From the NCBI GenBank assembly GCA_028290225.1, contig JAQGKH010000227.1:1-27878 (forward strand): 27,878 bases of DNA, read 5' to 3'. Under the pieces are notes generated by a model. That model was not told the origin of the DNA and did no database searches. It saw nothing but the letters and a program-made list of their open reading frames with translations. Source of the DNA: Devosia sp. (GTDB taxonomy: Bacteria > Pseudomonadota > Alphaproteobacteria > Rhizobiales > Devosiaceae). Below, in pieces: positions 7,462 to 15,135 of this stretch. The position numbers and the translations under genes were made by a program. Numbering within the stretch: the first letter of the stretch is position 1; every line of letters starts with the position of its first letter.

Positions 7462-8712
7462 ATGGATAACACAGACGACGTAGTGATCATCGGGGGCGGA
7501 ATTGGCGGGCTCACGCTGGCCCTCATGCTTAAGCGGCATGGCATCACCGCCCGCATTTACGAGGCGGCGCGCGAGATTTCGCCGATCGGCGTGGGGATCA
7601 GCGTATTGCCACATGCCAGCCGGGAATTGTGCAATCTGGGCCTGCGCGACGCCCTGTCCAAAGTGGCCATCACCGCCCAGGAATCCTGCTTTTATACCCG
7701 CTTCGGCCAGTTGGTGCACAAGGAAGCCCTGGGCACCTATGCCGGCTATGACGTGCCACAGTTCCAGATCCATCGCGGCGACCTGCAGGCGGTGCTCCTG
7801 GAAGCCTTCATCGCCGAAGCCGGGGCCGACAAGGTCATTACCGGCTACAAATGCACCCATGTTGACCAGACCGACGCCGATGCCGAGGCCCATTTCGTCG
7901 ACCCCGACGGCGCCCCCCTGCCGCCGGTGCGCGGCCGGGCCGTGATTGCCGCCGATGGCATCCATTCGGTGGTGCGCAAGCAGCTTTTCCCCAACGAAGG
8001 GGGTCCCATCTATTCGGGCGTCAACATGTGGCGCGGCGTCACCCGCTGGAAGCCCTACCTCACCGGCGCCAGCTATGTCCGCGCCGGTTGGCTATCGCAT
8101 GGCAAGATGGTGATCTATCCGATCCGCGACAATATCGATGGCCAGGGCACCCAGCTCATCAACTGGGTCGCCGAGATCGAAACGCCCGAGCATGCCCAGC
8201 AGGACTGGAACCGCCGCGGCCAGCTCGACGATTTTATTGGCGCCTTTGCTGACTGGCATTTTGACTTCCTCGATGTGCCAGCCATGATCCGCGCCGCCGA
8301 TACGATCCTTGAATACCCCATGGTGGACAAGGATCCGCTGCCGCAGTGGAGCTTTGGCCGCATCACGCTGCTGGGCGATGCCGCCCATCCAATGTATCCG
8401 CGCGGCTCCAATGGTGCCGGCCAGGCCATTCTCGATGCCCGCGCCCTGGCCGATGCACTGGCTGCCTCCAACGATGCCGTCTCGGCCCTTAAGGCCTATG
8501 AGGATATCCGCCTCGAGGCGACCGCCAAGGTGGTCCGCACCAATCGCAGCACCCCGCCCGACGTCATCCTCAAGGTGGTGCACGAGCGCAGTGGCGACAA
8601 GCCTTTCGAGCGCCTCGAGGACATCGTGTCGCCCGAGGAACTGGCAGCCATCAGCGACAGCTACAAGAAGGTCGCCGGTTATGACAAGTCCACCGTGACT
8701 GGCGCCCGCTAG
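7462..8712 (+). CDS. FAD-dependent aromatic-ring monooxygenase (PHBH/PhzS class), candidate 6-hydroxypicolinate 3-monooxygenase
   Basis: Single-component flavoprotein hydroxylase of about 416 aa. The N-terminal dinucleotide fold VVIIGGGIGGLTLALML binds FAD, and the second FAD motif GDAAHPMYPRGSNGAGQAI is near residue 310. The internal sequence (NMWRGVTRW, INWVAEIE, LEYPMVDKDPLPQW) is close to PhzS-type phenazine and N-heteroaromatic hydroxylases as I know them. Such enzymes use NAD(P)H and O2 to hydroxylate an activated ring carbon. I chose ATG 7462, with AGGGGA about 11 nt upstream. A GTG at 7435 would add nine residues but lies only 5 nt from the operator. Context (2,5-dihydroxypyridine pathway, amidohydrolase decarboxylase, MarR regulator) suggests a PicB-like 3-hydroxylation of 6-hydroxypicolinate. 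A NicC-like role on 6-hydroxynicotinate is the main alternative. Confidence 0.85.
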   Translation: MDNTDDVVIIGGGIGGLTLALMLKRHGITARIYEAAREISPIGVGISVLPHASRELCNLGLRDALSKVAITAQESCFYTRFGQLVHKEALGTYAGYDVPQFQIHRGDLQAVLLEAFIAEAGADKVITGYKCTHVDQTDADAEAHFVDPDGAPLPPVRGRAVIAADGIHSVVRKQLFPNEGGPIYSGVNMWRGVTRWKPYLTGASYVRAGWLSHGKMVIYPIRDNIDGQGTQLINWVAEIETPEHAQQDWNRRGQLDDFIGAFADWHFDFLDVPAMIRAADTILEYPMVDKDPLPQWSFGRITLLGDAAHPMYPRGSNGAGQAILDARALADALAASNDAVSALKAYEDIRLEATAKVVRTNRSTPPDVILKVVHERSGDKPFERLEDIVSPEELAAISDSYKKVAGYDKSTVTGAR

Positions 8713-8721
8713 CGCCGCGGA

Positions 8722-9471
8722 ATGGACCTTTCCCTTCTCGCAATGATTGCCTTCGGCCTCGTGGCCGGAGGCCTGATCAAGGGCATGACGGGCATGGGCA
8801 TGCCCCTGGTCAGCATGCCGCTGCTGACGGCGGCCATCGGCCTGCCCAGCGCCATCGGCCTGCTGACCACGTCCTATATCGTCTCGAACCTCTGGCAGAT
8901 GGCCAGCCACGCCCAGCACGCCGGCGCCATCATGCCGCTGCTGCGCCGCTTCCTGATCTTCGGGACCCTTGGGGCCGTGGTCGGCAGCGCCTTTGTCAGC
9001 ATCGCCCCGACCGACCTGCTTTCGGCCATGCTCGGGGCCCTGCTGCTTGCTTATTGCCTGACCCGGCTCCTGGCTCCGCACCTTATCATCAGCACCATGC
9101 ACGCCACGCGGCTTGCCCCGGCCCTCGGCCTGATCTCGGGCCTCCTTCATGGCGCGACCGGCATTTCCTCCCCCGTCGCCGGCCCGTTCTTTCACGCAAT
9201 CTCCACCAGCCGCGAACAGTATATCTTCGCCATCTCGGCCATGTTGCTGCTGTTTTCGATCACCCAGGGCGCCGTGCTGATCGGCAGCGGCGCCATCCCT
9301 TCGGCACTGCTGCTCTGGAGCCTTGCCGCCGTAATTCCGGTCTTTGTAGCCATGCAGCTCGGCAATGCGCTCGCCACGCGGGTCAACCAGCGCCTTTTCG
9401 AACATGGCATGCTGCTGTTTCTGGCCATCATGGGGCTGCGGCTGCTGATTGTGGGGTGGATGAACCTCTAG
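8722..9471 (+). CDS. TauE/SafE family membrane permease
   Basis: A 249-aa hydrophobic protein with about eight membrane segments. It has the internally duplicated TauE/SafE (DUF81) pattern, with glycine-rich segments GLVAGGLIKGMTGMGMPLVSMP (read as GGLIKGMTGMGMPLVS) near the N-terminus and GLISGLLHGATGISSPVAGP near residue 140. The family moves sulfite, sulfoacetate and other small organic anions, usually outward. It starts 9 nt after the monooxygenase stop, so it is in the same transcript and under the same operator. A role in uptake or efflux of a pyridine carboxylate or pathway intermediate is inferred from context only. Confidence 0.85.
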   Translation: MDLSLLAMIAFGLVAGGLIKGMTGMGMPLVSMPLLTAAIGLPSAIGLLTTSYIVSNLWQMASHAQHAGAIMPLLRRFLIFGTLGAVVGSAFVSIAPTDLLSAMLGALLLAYCLTRLLAPHLIISTMHATRLAPALGLISGLLHGATGISSPVAGPFFHAISTSREQYIFAISAMLLLFSITQGAVLIGSGAIPSALLLWSLAAVIPVFVAMQLGNALATRVNQRLFEHGMLLFLAIMGLRLLIVGWMNL

Positions 9472-9582
9472 TCCGGCCCCCAGCAACTTGGTTGCCCTCA
9501 ATCCCCTGCCCCGGTATCACCTTCACTCTGGACTGCGACAGTTGCGGCGCATCGATGCTGCAACGCGATAGGAGACATCTGA

Positions 9583-10146
9583 TTGACTGACCAATTCGCC
9601 ATTCCGTCCGGGGCCGACACCACCAACTCATCGGACGCGGCGAGTGACTCCCAGAGCATTGCCGAGTTGATCGAAAAGCTGCCGCTCTGGCGTCGGCCGG
9701 GCTATCTCATTCGTCGCCTGCACCAGATTCACTACGCCCTGTTCTTCGAGGAATTCGGCGATTCCGATGTCACGCCGGTTCAGTATGGCCTGCTAACCAT
9801 TCTCTCAACCAATCCAGGCTGCGACCAGGTCACCATCGCCCACAGCCTGGGCATCGATCGCACCAACGTCGCCGATGTGCTGGGGCGTCTGGTCACGGCC
9901 GGCCTCGTGCAACGCGAGCGCAGCACGGTGGACCGCCGCTCCAATGTCGCCCGGCTCACCCCCAAGGGCGAGGAAACCCTTGCCACCATGATGCCAGCCA
10001 TGGCCCGCGCCCAGACCCGCCTCCTGGAAGTCCTCGAACCCAAGCAACGCGAGGATTTTGTCCAGACGCTGATGACGCTGCTGGAAAAGCACAACAAGCA
10101 TGGTCGCGCGCCGCTCAAGCTCAGCCGGCGCGAAACCTCGGTCTAG
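9583..10146 (+). CDS. MarR-family transcriptional regulator, probable repressor of the ring-degradation genes (PicR/NicR-like)
   Basis: A 187-aa winged helix-turn-helix regulator. The wHTH spans about residues 65-135 (VQYGLLTILS, QVTIAHSLGIDRTNVADVLG, then the wing STVDRRSNVARLTPKGEE), and flanking helices form the dimer domain. The frame opens with TTG at 9583, with a strong GGAGA seven bases upstream. It follows the permease by 111 nt and is probably the last gene of the monooxygenase operon. MarR proteins bind near-perfect 16-20 bp palindromes and are released by phenolic or carboxylated aromatic ligands. The palindrome at 7411, 11158 and 16718 is the natural candidate site. Known pyridine pathways (NicR, PicR) also use MarR repressors. 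Confidence 0.9.
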   Translation: MTDQFAIPSGADTTNSSDAASDSQSIAELIEKLPLWRRPGYLIRRLHQIHYALFFEEFGDSDVTPVQYGLLTILSTNPGCDQVTIAHSLGIDRTNVADVLGRLVTAGLVQRERSTVDRRSNVARLTPKGEETLATMMPAMARAQTRLLEVLEPKQREDFVQTLMTLLEKHNKHGRAPLKLSRRETSV

Positions 10147-10153
10147 CCGGCGC

Positions 10154-11110
10154 TCAGAGCTTCATCAGCCGCCGCGCATTGTCGGCGCAGACCTTTTGCC
10201 TGACCGCATCCTCGAGCGGAGCCTGATCGATGAAGTCGCAGGCCAAGTCGATGGACTCATACGGATAGTCCACCGAGAACATCACCGCGTCTTCGCCCAT
10301 CTCGCCGATTGCTGCCATCAGGGTGGCATTGGAGCAAACGCCCGACGTGGTGATGAAGATATTGCTGCCGAAATATTCCGACGGCTTCCTTTCCAGCGTG
10401 ATCCCGTGGGAATAGACCGCAAATCGGCTGTCGAAGCGCCAGCGCATGAAGGGCAGTCCCTCGCCCATATGTCCCAAGATGACCTTGAGCCTGGGAAATC
10501 GGTCGAACACACCGCCAAACAGCATCCTCAGGGCATGGCTGCCGGTCTCGACGCCCCAGCCCCAGATGGCGCCCTGCAATTCGGGATGGCCGCGAAACAC
10601 CTCCGGCTGCACAAAGGCACTGATCGGATGCAGATAGAGCGGCAGGTCCAGCGCCTGCAGGCGCTCCCAGACCACGTCGAACGCCCGGTCGTCGTAATAC
10701 TGGCCAAGCGTATGTCCATTGACCATGGCGCCACAAAAGCCGAACTGGGACACCGTGCGCTCGAGCTCGTCGACCGCTGCCTGGGGCGATTGCATGGCCA
10801 GTGCGGCAAAGCCGCTGAACTGGTCGGGATGGCGAGCGATCTGAGATGCAAGGAAATCGTTGGCGATACGCGCCATCTCGATTGCCCTGCCCGTGTCCTT
10901 TTCGCCCTGCACGCCCGGCGCGGTTTGCGACAGGATCATCCGCTCGATTCCGGCGCGCTCCATCCGACGGATGCGCTCATCGTCGAAATCGGCCAGTTGC
11001 GCGGCCAAGCGGTCCTGGGCCGCCTGGTCCATCAGGCTGGTGAAGGACGCGGACATCGCTTCGAAGCCGGGCGTCATGAAATGTTCTTCGAGTGCGATCT
11101 TGCGGTGCAT
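10154..11110 (-). CDS. Amidohydrolase-2 (ACMSD/gamma-resorcylate decarboxylase) family enzyme, candidate 3,6-dihydroxypicolinate decarboxylase (PicC-like)
   Basis: A 318-aa metal-dependent non-oxidative decarboxylase of the amidohydrolase-2 family. Metal ligands of the gamma-resorcylate decarboxylase type are visible: Glu8 and His10 in ALEEHF, His161 in LYLHP and Asp281 in FSVDYPYE, plus His214 in LGHMGEGLPFMRWR. I chose the ATG at 11110 because AAGGA lies 6 nt upstream. The ATG at 11116 would touch the Shine-Dalgarno, and the 11110 start puts the EEH motif at positions 8-10 as in the family. The gene has its own copy of the MarR palindrome 47-65 nt upstream and converges on marR with a 7-nt gap. 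With a ring monooxygenase and a 2,5-dihydroxypyridine pathway nearby, decarboxylation of 3,6-dihydroxypicolinate to 2,5-dihydroxypyridine is the best guess. A resorcylate-type substrate is the alternative. Confidence 0.85.
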   Translation of the reverse strand: MHRKIALEEHFMTPGFEAMSASFTSLMDQAAQDRLAAQLADFDDERIRRMERAGIERMILSQTAPGVQGEKDTGRAIEMARIANDFLASQIARHPDQFSGFAALAMQSPQAAVDELERTVSQFGFCGAMVNGHTLGQYYDDRAFDVVWERLQALDLPLYLHPISAFVQPEVFRGHPELQGAIWGWGVETGSHALRMLFGGVFDRFPRLKVILGHMGEGLPFMRWRFDSRFAVYSHGITLERKPSEYFGSNIFITTSGVCSNATLMAAIGEMGEDAVMFSVDYPYESIDLACDFIDQAPLEDAVRQKVCADNARRLMKL

Positions 11111-11157
11111 ATCCATTCCTTGAGAGTTCGCTTGCCGTGGAATCAGGCCGCGGCAAT

Positions 11158-11175
11158 TAGTCGGTATACTGACTA
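11158..11175. promoter_or_regulatory. Candidate MarR operator 2, upstream of the decarboxylase gene
   Basis: TAGTCGGTATACTGACTA is an 18-bp palindrome with a single mismatched pair. It shares the core GTATACTGA with the sites at 7411 and 16718. On the minus strand, TATACC within it is a possible -10 box, with TSS near 11156 and a leader of about 46 nt to the ATG at 11110. Confidence 0.75.
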
Positions 11176-11220
11176 TCTTAGCGCAAGTGATCCTGCGCCG
11201 GGTGAAGGTGTCGCCAGCAG

Positions 11221-12240
11221 CTAGTGCTGCCAGCAGGCCACGGCGTGGGTCGGCGTGACTTGCTTGAGCCTAGGGGTTTCCTCGCTGCAGCGGGCAATTG
11301 CGACCGGGCAGCGCGCGCGATAGCGGCACCCCGGCAGTGAGCGCGAGACCTCCACCCTGCTGCCCGCCGGGGCGGCGACCGATGATTTGACCCGCCCGCC
11401 CGGCACCGGCACCGGAATGGCCGCCAACAGCGCCCGCGAATAGGGATGCTGGGGCCGCTGGTAGATCGAATCCCGGTCGCCGATCTCGATAATGCGGCCG
11501 GAATGGATGATCGCGATACGCTGGGAAATATGCCGGATGACGCCGAGGTCATGGCCGATGAACAGGTAGGACAGGCCCATGGAGCGCTGCAGGTCCTGCA
11601 TCAGGTTGATGACCTGCGCCCGCACCGAGACGTCCAGCGCCGAAACCGGCTCGTCGGCGACGATAAAGGCGGGTTGGAGGGCCAAAGCACGGGCAATACC
11701 GATGCGCTGACGCTGTCCGCCGCTGAAGCCATGCAGGTGCCGGTCGATGGTCGTGCGCGGCAGGCTGACGCAATCGAGCAGGTCCAGAACCCGGTCGCGG
11801 GCATCGTCGCGGTTCCGGGCAAGCCCGTGCACGATCAGCGGCTCGGCGATCAGTTCGCCCACGCTCATGCGTGGATTAAGGCTCGCATAAGGGTCCTGAA
11901 AGATGAGCTGCATGCGCTTGCGCAGCTGGCGCACCTCCTCGCCCTCGAGATTGGTGATGTCGCGGCCTTCGAAATCGATGCGTCCCGAGGACAGCTTGAT
12001 GCGGCGCAGCAGGGCACGACCGATGGTAGACTTGCCGGAGCCTGACTCTCCGACCAGGCCCAGCGTCTCGCCCCGGGCGATGTCGAAGGTGATATCGTCC
12101 AGTACCTCGAAGTAACGCTGTGGCTGGCCGAAGCCGGCGCCCGGCACGGCATAGCGGACGCCCAGATCGGTGACGCTGAGCAGCCGTTCCTGGGCCTGCA
12201 GGTCGCCGGCAATCGCCGACGGACTAGGGGGTGCGAACAT
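11221..12240 (-). CDS. Dipeptide/oligopeptide-type ABC transporter ATP-binding protein (OppF/DppF family)
   Basis: Cytoplasmic ATPase (about 339 aa) of an Opp/Dpp importer. It shows Walker A GLVGESGSGKS, the signature FSGGQRQRIGIARAL, Walker B FIVADEPVSALD and the H-loop FIGHDLGVIRHIS. The C-terminal oligopeptide-transporter extension has CRYRARCPVAIARC, whose cysteines hold an iron-sulfur cluster in some family members. It is the last gene of the five-gene operon and overlaps the end of the oppD-like gene. ATG 12240 and GTG 12252 are both possible starts, and neither has a good ribosome site, in line with coupled translation. The substrate is not readable from the ATPase. Confidence 0.92.
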   Translation of the reverse strand: MFAPPSPSAIAGDLQAQERLLSVTDLGVRYAVPGAGFGQPQRYFEVLDDITFDIARGETLGLVGESGSGKSTIGRALLRRIKLSSGRIDFEGRDITNLEGEEVRQLRKRMQLIFQDPYASLNPRMSVGELIAEPLIVHGLARNRDDARDRVLDLLDCVSLPRTTIDRHLHGFSGGQRQRIGIARALALQPAFIVADEPVSALDVSVRAQVINLMQDLQRSMGLSYLFIGHDLGVIRHISQRIAIIHSGRIIEIGDRDSIYQRPQHPYSRALLAAIPVPVPGGRVKSSVAAPAGSRVEVSRSLPGCRYRARCPVAIARCSEETPRLKQVTPTHAVACWQH

Positions 12241-13237
12241 GCGAAGGCTCACTATGATACGTCGTTTGGGTGTTCCAGCACGCTGCGATAGACGCCGCTC
12301 CGGTCTGAATGCTGGGCGGCCTGGTCTCGCACAGGGCCAAAGCCGATGGGCATCGGGGCATGAACGGGCAGCCGGGCGGCGGCGCCAGCAGGTTGGGCGG
12401 CATCCCCTCGATCGACCACAGCCGCTCGTTGACCTGGTCGACGCGGGGCGTCGCCCGGATCAGGCCGCGCGTATATGGATGGCAGGGCTTGTTGAAAATG
12501 TCCTGCACGGGGGCATCTTCCATGATCTGGCCGCCATACATCACGGCGACGCGGTGGCAGGTCTCAGCGACCACACCCAGGTCATGGGTGATCAACATTA
12601 CGGCCAGGTTCATCCGCCGCTGGATTTCTTCGAGAAGGTCGAGGATCTGCGCCTGCACCGTCACGTCGAGGGCCGTGGTCGGCTCGTCCGCCACCAGAAG
12701 TTCGGGCTCGCAGGCAATCGCGATGGCGATCATTACGCGCTGTCGCATCCCGCCGGAAAATTCGTGCGGCAATTGGTCGAGCCGCTGTTCGGGCATGCCG
12801 ATGCCGACCATGTCGATCAGCTCAATGGCCCGCTCGCGCGCCTGCCGGCGGGACACGCCGAGATGGCGCGTCAGCACTTCCTGAATCTGCGCGCCGATGG
12901 TCATCAGCGGGTTGAGCGAAGTCATCGGGTTCTGGAACACCATCGAGAGCTTCTTGCCCCGGATGGACTGCGCCAGCGCCTTGCCCTTTGGCCCCAGGAT
13001 CGAGCGGCCATCCCAGAGGATATCGCCCGAGGCAATGCGACCCGGCGCCTCGATCAGCCCCATGATGGCCTGCGCGGTGACGCTCTTGCCCGAGCCTGAC
13101 TCCCCAACCAGGCCCAGCGTCTCGCCGCGATCGATGGTCAGCGAGACGCCGCGAAGGCCTTGGGCCGTGCCGGCCATGGTGTCGAAATTGACGCAGACAT
13201 TGCGCAGTTCGAGCAGCGGTGGTGTCGAACCGATCAT
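12224..13237 (-). CDS. Dipeptide/oligopeptide-type ABC transporter ATP-binding protein (OppD/DppD family)
   Basis: Cytoplasmic ATPase of 337 aa pairing with the OppF-type protein. It has Walker A GLVGESGSGKS, Q-loop LSMVFQNPMTSLNPLMTIG, signature FSGGMRQRVMIAIA, Walker B LLVADEPTTALD and a C-terminal PGCPFMPRCPSALALC extension. The start at 13237 has AAAGGAG upstream and overlaps the oppC stop by four bases (ATGA). The open frame extends further upstream, but the extra residues resemble nothing and lie inside oppC. ABC-importer ATPases of this class work as D/F heterodimers. Confidence 0.93.
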   Translation of the reverse strand: MIGSTPPLLELRNVCVNFDTMAGTAQGLRGVSLTIDRGETLGLVGESGSGKSVTAQAIMGLIEAPGRIASGDILWDGRSILGPKGKALAQSIRGKKLSMVFQNPMTSLNPLMTIGAQIQEVLTRHLGVSRRQARERAIELIDMVGIGMPEQRLDQLPHEFSGGMRQRVMIAIAIACEPELLVADEPTTALDVTVQAQILDLLEEIQRRMNLAVMLITHDLGVVAETCHRVAVMYGGQIMEDAPVQDIFNKPCHPYTRGLIRATPRVDQVNERLWSIEGMPPNLLAPPPGCPFMPRCPSALALCETRPPSIQTGAASIAACWNTQTTYHSEPSHVRTP

Positions 13238-14199
13238 GCTGCGCTCCTTTTGGCCTCGGCGGCCCGGCGCAAGGCCCCGGCCTGCCCGCGAGCAAAGCGC
13301 TTCTCGCGCTCCTGGGGATCGGTGGTGACGCGCAGCCAGTTGGCGAAGAGGCTGATCGACAGCACGGTGATGGCGATGGCGAGCCCAGGGAAAGCCACGA
13401 CCCACCAGGCCACGAAAATGTAGTTCTTGCCCGACGCCACATCGAGGCCCCAACTGGTGGCCGGCGGCTGTACGCCCAGTCCCAGGAATGAAAGTGCCGC
13501 TTCGGCCAGGATGATGTTGGTGAATTCCAGGATAGCCAGCGTCATCAGCGGCGAGATCAGGTTGGGCAGGATATGCAGGAACATGATCCGGCCCGGCTTG
13601 CAGCCCAGGATTTCCGCCGCCTCGATATATTCCATCTCGCGCACGCCCAGCACCACCGAGCGCACCACTCGCGCATAGATCATCCAGTTGGCGATCGCGA
13701 GCACGATGATCAACGTTGTAATGCCGGGCCCGACGGCCGAGATGACCAGCAGAATAAGCAGCAGGCCGGGCAATGCGACCTGCGCGTCGACGATGCGCAT
13801 GATGACGCTGTCGGTGCGCCCGCCGCGATAGCCGGCGAGAAGCCCCAGCATGGTGCCAAACCCGCCGGCGACCAGCACCACTGCGGCCGCGATCAGCAAG
13901 GAGGCGCGACCACCATAGATGACGCGGGACAGGATATCGCGGCCCAGATGGTCGGTGCCAAGAAGGTGGGTCGTGCTGCCGCCCTCCATCCAGAATGGAG
14001 GATCCATGCGCGCGATGATGTCCTGCGCCGCCGGGTCATGCGGGGCGACCAGCGGCGCGAAGATCGAGGCCAGAACGACCACGAGCACGGCCACCAGGCC
14101 TGCCGTCGCGGCCTTGTCCTGCCAGAGTTCGGCCAAAAGCTCCCACCGCCGGCCCTTCGGTGGCGCCGTGTCGGCGCCGTAAACGGAAATTGCGGCCAT
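13234..14199 (-). CDS. Dipeptide/oligopeptide-type ABC transporter permease (OppC/DppC family)
   Basis: Inner-membrane permease of 321 aa. The N-terminal cytoplasmic part and first helix (AGLVAVLVVVLASIFAPL) are followed by the DppC signature HLLGTDHLGRDILSRVIYGGR. The binding-protein-dependent transport core has the EAA loop EYIEAAEILGCKPGRIMFLH and the ALSFLGLGVQPPATSWG segment. It starts 4 nt after the oppB stop. It forms the transmembrane channel with the OppB-type protein. Confidence 0.93.
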   Translation of the reverse strand: MAAISVYGADTAPPKGRRWELLAELWQDKAATAGLVAVLVVVLASIFAPLVAPHDPAAQDIIARMDPPFWMEGGSTTHLLGTDHLGRDILSRVIYGGRASLLIAAAVVLVAGGFGTMLGLLAGYRGGRTDSVIMRIVDAQVALPGLLLILLVISAVGPGITTLIIVLAIANWMIYARVVRSVVLGVREMEYIEAAEILGCKPGRIMFLHILPNLISPLMTLAILEFTNIILAEAALSFLGLGVQPPATSWGLDVASGKNYIFVAWWVVAFPGLAIAITVLSISLFANWLRVTTDPQEREKRFARGQAGALRRAAEAKRSAA

Positions 14200-14203
14200 G
14201 GTG

Positions 14204-15124
14204 CTATCCGATCTTGATCCGGGGATCGATCAGCTTGAACAGGACGTCCAGCCCGATGTTGAAGATGACGATGATGAAGGAAATGCAGATAACGATGGCC
14301 TGCAGCAGGAAAGGGTCGTTCCGCTGGATCGCCTGCATGGCGGTATAGCCCAGTCCCGGCCAGGCAAAGACGGATTCCACCACCACGGTGAAGCCAGCCA
14401 GCCCATAAGTCAGCTCCCAGCCGCAGAGCGTAAGGAACGGCACGAGAATATTGCGCAGGGCATGCCTGAACAGGATGCTGGACTGCGACATGCCCTTAAC
14501 CCGGGCGGTTTTTACATATTGCTTGTTGAGTTCATCGATCATCGATGAGCGCACCAGCATGGTCAGCCGGGCTAGCGATGGCAGGGCCAGGGTCAAGGCT
14601 GGCATGACCAGATAGGCGGGTCCGCCCATCCCCGAGGTCGGCAAAACCTTCATGATCACCGCAAAGAACATGATCAGCATCAGCCCGACCCAGAATTGCG
14701 GCAGGGACAGGCCGACCAGCGCCACCGTGGTAACGGCCCGGTCGAGCAAGCCGCCCGGTCGTACCGCGGCGAAAATGCCCAGGAACAGCGACGCCACGAT
14801 TGCCCCGCCGATCCCGGCCAGCAACAGGATGAGCGTATTGGGCAGCACTTCCCAGAAGATGGCCATGGCTGGTCGGCGCTGCCACAGGCTGTCGCCGAAC
14901 TGCAGGCTGACCGCTTCTCCCACAAACGTGACGAACTGCTCGAAGATAGGCCTGTCAAGCCCGGTCTGGCGCGCAAATTCCGCACGTTGCGCATCGGTCG
15001 CCGACAGCGGCAAAGCCATGTCGACGGGATTACCGACAAGCCGGGTGATCACGAACACCACGGTGGTGACGACGATCACCACAATAAAGCCCTGCCACAG
15101 CCGATGGAGGAGAAACTTGGTCAT
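14204..15124 (-). CDS. Dipeptide/oligopeptide-type ABC transporter permease (OppB/DppB family)
   Basis: Inner-membrane permease of 306 aa with six expected helices. The N-terminus MTKFLLHRLWQGFIVVIVVT, the AVSLQFGDSLWQRRP periplasmic loop and the EAA-type loop QYVKTARVKGMSQSSILFRH are diagnostic of DppB. The start at 15124 lies 11 nt after the binding-protein stop. The open frame continues far upstream through the neighbouring gene, but only the part from 15124 is protein-like. Confidence 0.93.
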   Translation of the reverse strand: MTKFLLHRLWQGFIVVIVVTTVVFVITRLVGNPVDMALPLSATDAQRAEFARQTGLDRPIFEQFVTFVGEAVSLQFGDSLWQRRPAMAIFWEVLPNTLILLLAGIGGAIVASLFLGIFAAVRPGGLLDRAVTTVALVGLSLPQFWVGLMLIMFFAVIMKVLPTSGMGGPAYLVMPALTLALPSLARLTMLVRSSMIDELNKQYVKTARVKGMSQSSILFRHALRNILVPFLTLCGWELTYGLAGFTVVVESVFAWPGLGYTAMQAIQRNDPFLLQAIVICISFIIVIFNIGLDVLFKLIDPRIKIG

Positions 15125-15135
15125 GATGGTCCGTA

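Noticed and set aside
8092..9501. A 469-codon minus-strand frame across the monooxygenase and permease genes
   Set aside because: It is the reverse shadow of two recognisable genes, with biased composition and no domain resemblance.
12224..13453. Longer version of the OppD-type ATPase starting at 13453
   Set aside because: The first 72 residues lie in the oppC gene in another frame and resemble nothing. The ATG at 13237 has a good ribosome site and the usual N-terminus.
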